NCBI RefSeq assembly: GCF_028368975.1
Contig: NZ_JAQNDM010000002.1
Coordinates: forward strand, 5,636,425 to 5,700,424
Origin: Stigmatella ashevillena
GTDB lineage: Bacteria > Myxococcota > Myxococcia > Myxococcales > Myxococcaceae
Direction of reading: 5' to 3'
Length of the DNA stretch: 64,000 bases
Below are positions 43,738 to 52,555 of this stretch, piece by piece. The position numbers were made by a program, and so were the translations under genes. Within the stretch, counting starts at the first letter, position 1. Each line of letters begins with the position of its first letter. The notes under the pieces were generated by a model, which was not told the DNA's origin, searched no databases, and worked only from the letters and a program-made list of their open reading frames with translations.

Positions 43738-45290
43738 TCCGAGGACGCCACGTGCCCCAAGGCGTGGGTGAGGGCGCGGAGTGGATCCGCTGGCAGTCCG
43801 GTGGAGCGCCACGCCACGTAACCATCAGGGCGGATCAATGCGGCGCCCCCTGTTCCCAGGCCGAAGGCCTTGCGGAACGCCTCTGGCTCGAAGGGTCGCA
43901 CATCGGCGCCGATGTGCAGGCCCTCCACCTCGATGCCCCGTTGCCCGGCGGCCTGCGCCACGGCGGGGAACCACCGCCCGTCTTCGGCGAGCAACACCCA
44001 CGCTCGCTGGAACAGATCGAGTGTGGACAGCCGCTCGCCCCCTCTGGACACCCACGCATGCGGCGCGCGCGTCCCGGGCTGACCGGCCCACTGCTCGGGC
44101 CGCAACGCAGGGGGGAGCTCTTCCCCGGCACCGAGCACTGCGGCCGATCTGTACAGTTGCCCGAACTCCATGGCGGCGTCGTCGATGATCCGCGCATCCT
44201 GGGCGGTCCCGGCTGCCTCCGCCTTGTAGTCCGTCCGGGCGAAGATCTGCTGGTGCCGAAGCCACGCGATCGGGCGCCGTTCCGCATCATAGGTGTCGAG
44301 CAGCCGCGGCGCCGATGCACCGGAAAGGACCGCAGACACCTTCCACGCGAGGTTGTGAGCATCCTCGATGCCGGTGTTCGCACCATAGCCCCCGCGGTTA
44401 GGCGGCAGGGTGTGTGCGGCATCTCCGGCCAGGAACACCCTTCCGGAGGAGAAGCGCTCCGCGATGAGCGCGCTCAACTCCCAACGGCCCGTGGTGATGA
44501 ATTCGACCTCCAGGTCGGACCTGCCGATCGCCTGGGACACCTTCGCCCTCAACGCACCTTCGTCGCGCTCCTCGTCATCCGAGAAGATCAACACCCAGCG
44601 ACCATCGCCGTAGGTGGTGAGGAACGCGCTGAGCCCCGGCTGGTCGATCTGAAACTGCGTGACTCCCTCTCGGAGGTACTCCTCGAGCGGCGCCCGGAAC
44701 AGGACACTGCGCACCGTCCGCATGTGGCCCCGTCCCTTCCGGCCAATCCCCAACGCCTCGCGGACCGGACTGCGATGGCCGTCCGCCGCGACCAGATAGG
44801 CCGCGCGCACCGTGTACTCTCTGCCGGTGCGCTCTCGCAGCCAAGCGGTCACCCCCTCGGCATCCTGTTCGAAGCGGACCAGTTCGGTGTCGAGCCGGAT
44901 GTCCGCGCCCAGCGCGCCCGCCTGGTCTCGCAGGAGGGGTTCGAGACGATCCTGGGCAATGGCGGCCCCTGTGCACGGTGAGTATTCGAGCGTGGACGCC
45001 TGCGGGGTCTCCGGTGTCCAGGGGGATTCCTCGAACCACTTTCCGGCGAGGCTCTCGGTCCGGACCCGGCGCAACCGGAAGCCGGGCGGGGTCTGCGGGA
45101 TGCGAGAGCCCAACCCGGCCGCACGGTAGAGCTCCAGGGTCCTCGGCGTGTAGCCAATCGCACGCGGATGCGGCGAGCTGCCCGAATGCCGCTCGACGAG
45201 CACCGTGGGCACACCGCGCCAGGCCAGGAACAGCGAGGCAGACACACCGACCAAACCGCCTCCCACCACGAGCACCGACGTTGAATTCAT
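43734..45290 (-). CDS. FAD-dependent aromatic monooxygenase
   Basis: 518 aa from the ATG at 45290, before which the divergent operator lies. Rossmann motif [20 protein letters not shown] (residues about 8-27) and VLVER close the first FAD-binding strand; [19 protein letters not shown] is the DG motif; and [20 protein letters not shown] is the GD motif of class A flavoprotein hydroxylases (PheA/TfdB/RdmE type). The C-terminal domain (about 375-515) is of the phenol-hydroxylase thioredoxin-like kind. It uses NAD(P)H and oxygen to hydroxylate or cleave an aromatic or polyketide substrate; a drug-inactivating role is possible. The neighbouring TetR likely controls it. Confidence 0.87.
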   Translation of the reverse strand: MNSTSVLVVGGGLVGVSASLFLAWRGVPTVLVERHSGSSPHPRAIGYTPRTLELYRAAGLGSRIPQTPPGFRLRRVRTESLAGKWFEESPWTPETPQASTLEYSPCTGAAIAQDRLEPLLRDQAGALGADIRLDTELVRFEQDAEGVTAWLRERTGREYTVRAAYLVAADGHRSPVREALGIGRKGRGHMRTVRSVLFRAPLEEYLREGVTQFQIDQPGLSAFLTTYGDGRWVLIFSDDEERDEGALRAKVSQAIGRSDLEVEFITTGRWELSALIAERFSSGRVFLAGDAAHTLPPNRGGYGANTGIEDAHNLAWKVSAVLSGASAPRLLDTYDAERRPIAWLRHQQIFARTDYKAEAAGTAQDARIIDDAAMEFGQLYRSAAVLGAGEELPPALRPEQWAGQPGTRAPHAWVSRGGERLSTLDLFQRAWVLLAEDGRWFPAVAQAAGQRGIEVEGLHIGADVRPFEPEAFRKAFGLGTGGAALIRPDGYVAWRSTGLPADPLRALTHALGHVASSD

Positions 45291-45307
45291 TGGGGAAATC
45301 CGTCCTC

Positions 45308-45343
45308 TCCGATACACCGTATCGATCTATACAGTGTATCGGA
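45308..45343. promoter_or_regulatory. TetR operator shared by the monooxygenase and tetR genes
   Basis: A 36-base near-perfect palindrome with outer arms TCCGATACAC and GTGTATCGGA. Inside are two smaller dyads, GATAC-N3-GTATC (45311-45323) and ATACAGTGTAT (45329-45339). It lies between the two start codons, 18 bases before the monooxygenase ATG and 47 before the tetR ATG, as expected for a repressor site. Confidence 0.8.
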
Positions 45344-45389
45344 GGCGGTCCGTTGTCAATGTCCGGCCTGTGAGGCAAGAGGAGCAGCG

Positions 45390-46121
45390 ATGACCCAAAA
45401 GCCGCGCGCGCCTGACTCCGCCCTCGTCTGGGAGCGTCCGGAGCCCGCCAGCCGCCCCACCCCCGGGCCGTTGAGCAGGGACCGGATCGTGCGTGCCGCC
45501 CTCGCGCTCGCCGACGCGGAAGGGCTTGCCTCGGTGTCCTTGCGCAAGGTCGCGGCCGCGCTCGATGCCGGACCGATGCGGCTGTACGGCTACCTGTCCA
45601 CCAAGGAGGAGCTGCTCGAGCTCATGGTGGATGCGGTGTATGGGGAGATGGTGTCCACAGAGCCCATCCCCAGCGGGTGGCGCGAGGCCCTCCGGTCGAT
45701 TGCCCACCGCACTCGAAAGGCCGCCGACGAGCACACGTGGTTGATCGACCTGCTGGCCGGCCGTCACCACCTGGGCCCCAACGCCCTGGCGCATCTCGAG
45801 GCTTCGCTCGCCGCGTTGAGCGATACCCCAGGCTTCGAAGACATCGACGCCGTCCTCCAGGCCGTCGGAACCGTCAACGCCTATGTGATTGGCGCCCTCC
45901 GGAACGAAGCCAGCGAGCTGCGCGCCGAACGCGAAAGTGGCATGACCCAGTCGCAATGGCAGGAAGCCACGTGGCCCTACCTCCAGCGGATGATCGCCAC
46001 CGGTCGCTTCCCGACGCTCTCCCGGGTGATTCGGGACGCCACCCATCCCTCGCTCGACGTCGTGTTCGACAAGGGCCTGGACTGCGTGCTCGACGGCATC
46101 GAGGCACGGCTCAAGCGTTGA
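45390..46121 (+). CDS. TetR-family repressor with TetR_C-type domain
   Basis: 243 aa. The helix-turn-helix covers about 30-75: RIVRAALALADAEGLASVSL and RKVAAALDAGPMRLYGYLST. The next segment KEELLELMVDAVYGE and the C-terminal half (HTWLIDLLAGRHHLGPNALA) belong to the class resembling tetracycline repressor C-terminal domains. It faces the flavin monooxygenase gene across a clean operator, so it is the likely local repressor, released by an aromatic or antibiotic-like ligand. Its end overlaps the next TetR gene by 11 bases. Confidence 0.86.
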   Translation: MTQKPRAPDSALVWERPEPASRPTPGPLSRDRIVRAALALADAEGLASVSLRKVAAALDAGPMRLYGYLSTKEELLELMVDAVYGEMVSTEPIPSGWREALRSIAHRTRKAADEHTWLIDLLAGRHHLGPNALAHLEASLAALSDTPGFEDIDAVLQAVGTVNAYVIGALRNEASELRAERESGMTQSQWQEATWPYLQRMIATGRFPTLSRVIRDATHPSLDVVFDKGLDCVLDGIEARLKR

Positions 46122-46737
46122 CGAAGGCCGCGAGCGACTCGCCGACGGCATCGAGCGGCGCGATCTCCCGTCGGGCACGGCACACGATGAGGACGCCTTC
46201 GAGCGCCGCCAGGATGAGCGCCGCGGCGCTGTGGGCCTTCTCACGAGGCAGGCCCGCGGCCCGCAGCGCCTCGTCGAGCGCCCGCTCCCAGGAGACGAAG
46301 ACCGCCGCCGCCCGGTCGCCGAGCGCGGGATGTCCGAGGCGCTCATGGGCCACGGCCGCGATGGCACACCCTGCCTTGAAGTCAGACTTCACCAGCACCG
46401 TCCGCCACGCCTCGACGAACCGGTGCACCACGTGTCCCGGCGTCTCCCCCTCGCGGTGGCGCAGAAGCGTCAGCACGCGGTCTCCCACCAGGGTGATGGC
46501 CTCCTCGGTGAGCGCGTCCTTCCCCTCGGGGAAGTGGTGGTAGATGGACCCGCGCGGGGCGCCGCTGAGCTCGATGACCTCGGAGAACGAGGTTCCCGCA
46601 AGGCCGCGCTCGCTAAGGAGCGCCGCGGCCGCCTTCACCATGCGCTCACGCGGCGCCGACGGCTCTGCCTCGGGGGCTTCCCGCTCCACCGAGGGACGGG
46701 CGCGCTTCGAGGACGTGCTTTTCGTGCGATCAGCCAT
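46111..46737 (-). CDS. TetR/AcrR-family regulator (LmrA/YxaF-like)
   Basis: 208 aa. The helix-turn-helix is at about 25-75: RMVKAAAALLSERGLAGTSF with SEVIELSGAPRGSIYHHFPE, the latter being the LmrA/YxaF-type recognition helix. KSDFKAGCAIAAVAHERLG is the matching C-terminal motif of that subgroup. Such regulators usually control an adjacent oxidoreductase or efflux gene, but none lies beside it here. A palindrome immediately upstream (46741-46759) is probably its own operator. Confidence 0.82.
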   Translation of the reverse strand: MADRTKSTSSKRARPSVEREAPEAEPSAPRERMVKAAAALLSERGLAGTSFSEVIELSGAPRGSIYHHFPEGKDALTEEAITLVGDRVLTLLRHREGETPGHVVHRFVEAWRTVLVKSDFKAGCAIAAVAHERLGHPALGDRAAAVFVSWERALDEALRAAGLPREKAHSAAALILAALEGVLIVCRARREIAPLDAVGESLAAFVNA

Positions 46738-46740
46738 GGG

Positions 46741-46759
46741 GTCACGTGACTATAGTGAC
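46741..46759 (-). promoter_or_regulatory. inverted repeat upstream of the LmrA-like TetR gene
   Basis: GTCAC (46741-46745) and GTGAC (46755-46759) with nine bases between; the first ten bases GTCACGTGAC are also a perfect palindrome. It begins 3 bases before the ATG on the other strand and includes a TATAGT -10-like element reading leftward, so it suits autoregulation. Confidence 0.5.
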
Positions 46760-46919
46760 GGGCTGCCTTCTCGAATGGGAGAAGGTGACCCGTCTCCAGG
46801 TGCTTCCCCGGACGCGCCCCCCGCAGGGGGCACGGCGGCGCATACCAACGCCGGACTCGCGGACATGATTCGCGCGAGCCTTCGCCGCTGAGCCGCAGGC
46901 GCTCTTCGGCCTGCGGTTG

Positions 46920-47873
46920 TTAGAACCGGCCCGCGCGTGCCTCGTCGAAGGGCACCCGGTGGTTCATGTACAGGGTGTCCAGCATGTGGTTGCTGATCGG
47001 GTTCAGGTTTCCATCCGTGAACCGGTGCACCACCGCGCCCTTGCCCGCGTCCTTGATGAAGGCCAGCGGATCCAAGCTTCCGCCCAGGCCCGTGAGCGTG
47101 GGCACCGCGTCCGCCTCGTTGATGTAGTGCACGTACTTGGGGCCATCCGGGTAGCGCGTCGACGCGGCCCCGAACGTCTCCACCTTCAGGTGGCCCATCA
47201 GCTTCTCGGTGTCCGCCTGGGACATTCCGTCCTCGACGCGCAGCCGGTTCTGCACATCGAAAAGAGCGCGCGCGGTGATGAGTCCGCCCTGGCTGTAGCC
47301 CATCACGCTCACATCCCGGCCCGCCTTCAGCTCCGAGTAGAGGGTGTCCGCCAGCGTGTCCACCGCGGGGTTGGCGCCCTTGTCCAACTTGTCCGTCACG
47401 CACTGGGCCAAGTCCACCGTCAGCCCCTGGGTGGCGTTGTGGATGCCCAGCACCTTGGCGCCCGAGGTGTCCGCGATGGACTGCATCTCCCGGAGCTGGC
47501 CCTCCACCGGCGTCATGATGCCGTTGACATAGAGGATGGTCTCCTTCGGGTTCGGGTTGTCCCGGGGCGTAACGCCCGGCACCTGGCCCAGCGGTGTGCC
47601 GGGCGCAAAGGTCTGCCCCTGCGTCCCCACCAGCTGCCCGTCGAACATGCGGTCCGGCTTGGAGTCCTTGCCGAAGAGCTTCTCCAGCTCCTTCAAATGC
47701 GCCGCCTCGAAGACATCCAGCCCCATCTGGATGTTGCTGGGGATGTCCTGGATGGCGCCCTTGACCGCATCCACCACCTTGCCAATGGGGCCCAGCGCCG
47801 TCTTTTCAACGAGTTGACGGGCGGGAGTGGCCGCCGGACTGAAAGAGCTGCGGCTGCGATCAATGGAGGTCAT
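46920..47873 (-). CDS. putative secreted or cytoplasmic alpha/beta-hydrolase (lipase-like)
   Basis: 317 aa from the ATG at 47873. The nucleophile elbow is VMGYSQGGLITARAL (G-x-S-x-G), preceded by a strand ETILYVNGIMTPVEGQLREM. A late HYINEADAVPTL (Asp) and NPISNHMLDTLYM (His) are candidate partners of a Ser-Asp-His triad. It has a Ser-rich N-terminus and no obvious signal peptide. The layout is that of myxobacterial lipase-like proteins with unknown substrates. An upstream ATG at 47963 is possible, but the shorter start fits the CAGGAACC region. Confidence 0.65.
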   Translation of the reverse strand: MTSIDRSRSSFSPAATPARQLVEKTALGPIGKVVDAVKGAIQDIPSNIQMGLDVFEAAHLKELEKLFGKDSKPDRMFDGQLVGTQGQTFAPGTPLGQVPGVTPRDNPNPKETILYVNGIMTPVEGQLREMQSIADTSGAKVLGIHNATQGLTVDLAQCVTDKLDKGANPAVDTLADTLYSELKAGRDVSVMGYSQGGLITARALFDVQNRLRVEDGMSQADTEKLMGHLKVETFGAASTRYPDGPKYVHYINEADAVPTLTGLGGSLDPLAFIKDAGKGAVVHRFTDGNLNPISNHMLDTLYMNHRVPFDEARAGRF

Positions 47874-48037
47874 GGGCGGTTCCTGCGGTTTTCCGAAAAG
47901 GGCCGAATTTGACTTCATTATCCCACAGGGTAGGCAAAAGTTGCTTTGTGTGGGTGTTTTCACGAGAAGCGCGGGGCTGCGGGCCCGGCGTCCGGCTTCA
48001 GGTTCTCTTACGAAGTGCCGGGTAAGAGGGGCGCACC

Positions 48038-48712
48038 ATGGGCGAACGCATCCTGCTCATCGAGGATGATCCACAACTGGGCGCACAAATCGCCGACTTC
48101 CTGGGCCGGGCCGGCTTCGAGCCGACGTGGTGGAAGGAGGGCCGAGCCCTCCAACCGGGAGAGGCGGGGGCCTACGGCCTCATCATCCTGGACCTGATGC
48201 TGCCGGGCACCTACGGCCTGGACATCCTCCGGGAGCTGCGCGAGGGCTCGGAGGTACCCGTGCTCGTGCTCAGCGCCCGGAACGACACCTCGGACAAGGT
48301 GCGGGCGCTCCGGCTGGGCGCGGACGACTACATGACCAAGCCCTTCTGGCCGGATGAGCTGGTGGAGCGCGTGCGGGCGCGGCTGCGCCGGCCGGTGATG
48401 CAGCGCCAGGAACAGGTGGAGTTGGGCGCGCTGCGGGTGGACCTCCAGGCCCGGGAGGTGCTCGTCCATGGCAAGCCGGTGGAGCTGACGCGCGTGGAGT
48501 TCAACCTGCTGGCGGCCCTGGCGCGCCGGCCCGGGGCAGCGGTGACGCGCCAGTGGCTGGTGGACAACGTGTTGGATCCCGAGCGGGAGGGCACCGAGCG
48601 CACCCTGGACGTGCACGTGTCCCGGCTGCGCCGCAAGCTGGGGCCGGGCAAGCACATCGAGACGGTGTGGGGGATTGGCTACCGGCTGGGCAGCGGGGGA
48701 GGGGACGCGTGA
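48038..48712 (+). CDS. OmpR-family response regulator
   Basis: 224 aa. Receiver domain: acidic pair in LLIEDDPQLG, phospho-acceptor Asp52 in LDLMLPG, Ser/Thr in VLSARND, Lys101 in YMTKPF. The winged-helix effector is at about 130-220 (LTRVEFNLLAALARRPGAAV and TERTLDVHVSRLRRKL). Its stop codon overlaps the start of the sensor kinase gene, so they form one operon. Stimulus unknown. Confidence 0.93.
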   Translation: MGERILLIEDDPQLGAQIADFLGRAGFEPTWWKEGRALQPGEAGAYGLIILDLMLPGTYGLDILRELREGSEVPVLVLSARNDTSDKVRALRLGADDYMTKPFWPDELVERVRARLRRPVMQRQEQVELGALRVDLQAREVLVHGKPVELTRVEFNLLAALARRPGAAVTRQWLVDNVLDPEREGTERTLDVHVSRLRRKLGPGKHIETVWGIGYRLGSGGGDA

Positions 48713-50214
48713 AGCTGCGCATGCGGCTGGCGTTGATGACGGTGGCGGTGGCCGTTCCCGTCGCGCTCTGCATGGGGTGGCTCCACGTGGCCAGCCAAGT
48801 CCGCGCGCTCGAGTCCGCCCTCTCGGAATATGCCCTGGCACACATGCTCTCGGGGGGACGCGAGCGCTGCGAGGCTTCACCCACGGACTGGAGCATCGTG
48901 CCGCCCCCCTCCCGACCCGGCGGCGGAGGAGACCGGGGGCCTCCGCCCAAGCCCCGGGGACGCCCGCATGGGCCCCGCCCACCGCCGGGCTCGCGGTTGT
49001 ATGCCTATGACGCCCAGCTTTCGGCCCACAACCCTGCCGCGCCCGCCTTGGACGCCTCCCTGGTGGAATCGATGCGGGAGGGCCGAGCGCTCGCCAGCCG
49101 AGCCTCGGCGTTCGGAGTAGATGAACCGCGCGAGGTGCTGGTCCGAATGCCCTGGGGCACGGGGCCCTGCGCGTTCGCGCTCGTGCAATGGCCGGGGCGG
49201 TTCAACACGGAGGAGCGGCCCACCGTTCCGTTTCCCCATGAGTACTGGCTCATCCCGACGGGGATTGCCCTGGCGGGGGTGCTGTTCGCGCTGGGGCCGG
49301 TGGTGCGGCGCCTGCGCCAACTCACCGGCGAGGTGCGCACCTTCGTCCGCAGCGCGTACCAGGGCTCCATCACCCAGCAGGGCAACGATGAAATTTCTGA
49401 GCTGGCACGGGCCTTCGACGATGCAGGCCGTGAGGTGCGGGCACAGATGGACCTGAAGGAGAAGCGCGAGCAGACCCTGCGCTCCTTCCTGGAGAACACC
49501 ACCCACGACGTGATGATCCCCCTGACGGTGCTCCAGGGGCACTTGGCCGAGTTGCAGCAGCATGCGGCGAAGGGGACTCCAGTGGAGGCCTCGGTCGTGG
49601 CGGCGGCCAGCCAGGAAGCGCACTACATGGCGGCGCTCATCCACAACCTGGGGGCGGCGGCCCGGCTGGAAGCGGGCGAGCCCTCGGTGCAGCGCGTTCC
49701 GGTGAACCTCAATGCGCTGGTGGAGCGGTGCGTGGGTCGCCACCGGCCCATCGCGCGGCAGCAGGGTGTGCAGCTCGACTATGCCATCCCCGACCCTCCG
49801 GTGAGCCTGACCGGAGATGACACGCTCATCGAGCAGGCGGTGAGCAACGTCATCTACAACGCCGTGCGCTACAACGCGCGCGGGGGCCACGTCGCCGTGG
49901 TGCTCGAGCGGGAGCCGGGTCCGGCGTTCCGCCTGAGGGTGCTGGATGACGGGCCTGGGATTCCCGAGGGCGAGCTGTCACGCCTCGTCGAGCGGCGGGT
50001 CCGGGGGGACGCGGCACGCACGCGGGGACCGGGAGGCCACGGGCTGGGCCTGAACATCGCCTGGAAGGTGGCGGTGCTGCACGGCTGGAGCCTGCAACTG
50101 GGGCGCTCCGAGTACGGAGGGCTTCAGGTGGACTTTCTGGGAGAGCTGTCTTCCGAGCCAGCGCCCGGAGCGGAACGGGCCGAAGCACCCACTCCGCACC
50201 CGCCGCCTGCTTGA
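48709..50214 (+). CDS. sensor histidine kinase with atypical H-box
   Basis: 501 aa from GTG 48709. Membrane segments at about 5-28 and 178-198 enclose an external domain of about 150 residues with a long Pro/Gly/Arg-rich stretch (PPPSRPGGGGDRGPPPKPRG). A HAMP-like region follows, then the H-box FLENTTHDVMIPLTVLQGHL, where His266 is kept but the usual H-E-L-R-T-P is HDVMIPL. The ATPase part has the N-box NVIYNAVRYN, DDGPGIPEG (G1) and GGHGLGLNIA (G2). Autophosphorylates and passes phosphate to the preceding response regulator. Confidence 0.87.
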   Translation: MKLRMRLALMTVAVAVPVALCMGWLHVASQVRALESALSEYALAHMLSGGRERCEASPTDWSIVPPPSRPGGGGDRGPPPKPRGRPHGPRPPPGSRLYAYDAQLSAHNPAAPALDASLVESMREGRALASRASAFGVDEPREVLVRMPWGTGPCAFALVQWPGRFNTEERPTVPFPHEYWLIPTGIALAGVLFALGPVVRRLRQLTGEVRTFVRSAYQGSITQQGNDEISELARAFDDAGREVRAQMDLKEKREQTLRSFLENTTHDVMIPLTVLQGHLAELQQHAAKGTPVEASVVAAASQEAHYMAALIHNLGAAARLEAGEPSVQRVPVNLNALVERCVGRHRPIARQQGVQLDYAIPDPPVSLTGDDTLIEQAVSNVIYNAVRYNARGGHVAVVLEREPGPAFRLRVLDDGPGIPEGELSRLVERRVRGDAARTRGPGGHGLGLNIAWKVAVLHGWSLQLGRSEYGGLQVDFLGELSSEPAPGAERAEAPTPHPPPA

Positions 50215-50246
50215 GGAAGAAACGAAGGCCGGCGTATTTTTCACGG

Positions 50247-51386
50247 ATGCCTGACTTCGTTGGCACTTACCAACTGGCGGGCGCTCCACCTGAGCAGTGG
50301 AACGACCAGCTCCGGACCCTCGCATCCACCGCGGGGCTGGAACTCCGCTCTGCCTCTCAGGCCGGGCAACGGCTCACCATCGTCGTCCGCGTGCCCAAGG
50401 ACGCCGCCGCTCCCGCGAGCGAGATCGCGGGCTCGTTTCTCGCGGATGCGATGTCCGTGTTCTCGGGGGGCCCCGCCGAGAGCGGACGCACGCAACTGAT
50501 CAACACGTCGCTCGTAAAGCCTCGGCCCGCGTCGATTTTCGACCTGCGCAGGAGCGTGATTCCCTACCTCTTCGCGCTCCTGGGGGTGGTCATCGTTCTG
50601 GTCCTTTCCTCTCGCTTGGGTGACATCTATCGATTCCTCCTCGCGACGACCACGGCCATCGAGCGCATTGCCTTCCTCGTGACCCTCCTCGGCACCTCCC
50701 TGGCGGCCTTGGGGACCCGCAACACCCTCCGGAGGGAACTCGCGGCGCGGACCCAAAAGGAGCAACAGGCCGTCCAGGAGCGTGCCCTCGTGCAGCAAGT
50801 GGCCGGGGAAGAAGATCCGAAGATGCGGGCCCGCCTCGAGCTGGCCCGCATCGCGCTCCGGAGCCGCGCCAGCAGCATGCGAGGAGATGCCGACCGCCTC
50901 TGGATGCGGTCTGTCTGGGCCTACCGGGGAGCGCTCGGCTTCTTCCTGCTGGCGATCGCGGGCCCCTCGGTGGCGGCCTTTCTGCTCCTGGCGAGCCAGA
51001 ACCCGGATTGGCACTTCATGTTTGGTGGGTTGAGTCTGGCGGCGGTGCCCCTGGGAATCGGCACGGCGTTGCTCCGCCACGACACGAAACTGCGAGAGCA
51101 GTACCAGGAGGCGGCGCGCGACGTGGCCTCGCTCGAACGCTACGAACTCGCGCTCGATTATGCGCGCATCGCCTCCCTGGAGATCTACCAGCGCACGATG
51201 CAGCAGGTCATCACCCAGTTGCTCTTTGCCCGCCCCAGCCTCCTCAGCCAGACACGCGTTGCCCCTCCAGGCAGCGGCAAAGACGCAGAAGGCGAGGGCA
51301 CACCCGGTGTCCAGAAGCTCTTCGATGTGACGGTGGAGAAAGCCGGCGAGGTGGTGGCCGCGATTGTCCCGAAAAAGGGCGGCTGA
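50247..51386 (+). CDS. multi-pass membrane protein, unknown
   Basis: 379 aa; no clear ribosome binding site precedes ATG 50247. Four hydrophobic stretches: SVIPYLFALLGVVIVLVLSS (near 105), IERIAFLVTLLGTSLAALG (near 145), GALGFFLLAIAGPSVAAFLL (near 230) and MFGGLSLAAVPLGIGTAL (near 265). Between the second and third pairs lies a charged coiled-coil-like segment (RRELAARTQKEQQAVQERAL). The N-terminal 100 residues are soluble. No family recognised. It follows the kinase gene by about 30 bases, so co-regulation with the two-component pair is possible. Confidence 0.6.
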   Translation: MPDFVGTYQLAGAPPEQWNDQLRTLASTAGLELRSASQAGQRLTIVVRVPKDAAAPASEIAGSFLADAMSVFSGGPAESGRTQLINTSLVKPRPASIFDLRRSVIPYLFALLGVVIVLVLSSRLGDIYRFLLATTTAIERIAFLVTLLGTSLAALGTRNTLRRELAARTQKEQQAVQERALVQQVAGEEDPKMRARLELARIALRSRASSMRGDADRLWMRSVWAYRGALGFFLLAIAGPSVAAFLLLASQNPDWHFMFGGLSLAAVPLGIGTALLRHDTKLREQYQEAARDVASLERYELALDYARIASLEIYQRTMQQVITQLLFARPSLLSQTRVAPPGSGKDAEGEGTPGVQKLFDVTVEKAGEVVAAIVPKKGG

Positions 51387-51464
51387 GACCGCCCCGGGGA
51401 CTGGACTCCCGCGGCAGGCTTGGGGTCGCTGCCGCAGGATAAACGCCGTGAAGCAACGCGCCGC

Positions 51465-52427
51465 TCAGCCGCCATCCCGCGGAGGGCCCATGCCCCCGTC
51501 CCGCGGAGGAGGCGTACCACCGTCCCAGCCCGGGGGAGGACCGCCAGGCCCACCACCACCGCCGCCCCCTCCAGGCACCTGGCACGAGGCGTTGGAGAGC
51601 GAGGAGCGGATGACCAGGGTCTTCCAAGCCAGCATCGCGCCATCGGACATCCGCTGCGTCTGGAAGCTGTAGTCCGGAGCGCTCTCCGCCGAGACGACGT
51701 TGTCCGTCGCGTTCGTCGTGTCACGCGGTCCGCGCGTGTTGTAGAGCGGCTGATTGTTGATGACGTCGTCATTCAATGCGTCATCGAAGACGAGCTGGGA
51801 CGTCACATACTCGCTGCCGTTGAGGCGAACCGTGAAGTGGATGTGAATCGTCCGGCTGCTGTACCAACCCGGGAAGCAGGAGTCGAAGTCCACGCGGCCA
51901 TCCGCGTCTGTCGTCTGCACCCCTCGGAACCACCGCGCGGAGGTGGCAGACGGATCATTCGAGGTGCAGAACGGATCCGCATCTTCGCCCGAATAGAGCC
52001 CTTCCGGCGCGGCATGCCAGATGTCGACTTCCGCGCCCTGGATGGGCTCACAGTTCTCGTTCACCACCCGCAGCGCGAGCCGGACGGGCAACCCGTCATG
52101 GCCCTCGCTGATGTCCTTGCGCACCAAGGTCTCCGCGTAACAGGGGCCGAGGGTGGCTTCGCACGTCAACTGGCACGCCGCCCCCGAGCCTGAGGCGAAG
52201 GGGTTCGGATAGGTGCTCGCGGCCACCATGGCCGCCGTGCCTCCCGTGGCCCAGGCACCGGGATCCGTCGTGCCGTCGCCAGGATCCGCCCCATCGCCTA
52301 CGTCATCGTCGTTCCCACAAGCCAGAAACTGGCTGAGCGGCAGGGCCGCCAGGGCAAGACCGATTCCACCAAGCACGCGGCGGCGGGTCATGGGCGGAAG
52401 GGACATGTCTTTCTTGGCGTTGCGCAT
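51465..52427 (-). CDS. Tat-exported intradiol-type dioxygenase lipoprotein
   Basis: 320 aa from the ATG at 52427 (AAGGAG upstream). Twin-Arg signal TRRRVLGGIGLALAALPLSQ ends at LAC, so it is a Tat-exported lipoprotein candidate. The intradiol ring-cleavage fold has its four iron ligands: Tyr97 in GPCYAE, then Tyr189, His195 and His197 in WYSSRTIHIHF. LRVVNENCEPIQGAEVDIWH is the preceding family strand. The C-terminus is a Gly/Pro/Asp-rich tail. Related enzymes cleave catechol-type rings; exported ones may act on lignin or humic fragments outside the cell. Substrate is inference only. Confidence 0.85.
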   Translation of the reverse strand: MRNAKKDMSLPPMTRRRVLGGIGLALAALPLSQFLACGNDDDVGDGADPGDGTTDPGAWATGGTAAMVAASTYPNPFASGSGAACQLTCEATLGPCYAETLVRKDISEGHDGLPVRLALRVVNENCEPIQGAEVDIWHAAPEGLYSGEDADPFCTSNDPSATSARWFRGVQTTDADGRVDFDSCFPGWYSSRTIHIHFTVRLNGSEYVTSQLVFDDALNDDVINNQPLYNTRGPRDTTNATDNVVSAESAPDYSFQTQRMSDGAMLAWKTLVIRSSLSNASCQVPGGGGGGGGPGGPPPGWDGGTPPPRDGGMGPPRDGG

Positions 52428-52502
52428 CCAGGCTCCTTCGGGGCGGCGGAAGCGCCGCGCCCTGTCTGGCCCTGTCTCCGGGGCCTGGATGGCTTTGTAC
52501 AT

Positions 52503-52537
52503 GGGGGGACCTTAAGGAAACCTTACGTGGTCCCCCC
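52503..52537. terminator. hairpin between the dioxygenase and CBS genes
   Basis: Arms GGGGGGACC (52503-52511) and GGTCCCCCC (52529-52537) with a 17-base loop, 18 bases after the CBS gene stop. No U-run follows in either direction, so it may end the CBS transcript without a classical tail. Confidence 0.45.
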
Positions 52538-52555
52538 GGACTTCAGGGCCGCCCT

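Noticed and set aside
46775-46891. Reading frame of 38 codons after the LmrA-like operator
   Set aside because: No ribosome site at good distance, low-complexity Pro/Gly/Ala text and no recognisable motif; noted only as a possible remnant.
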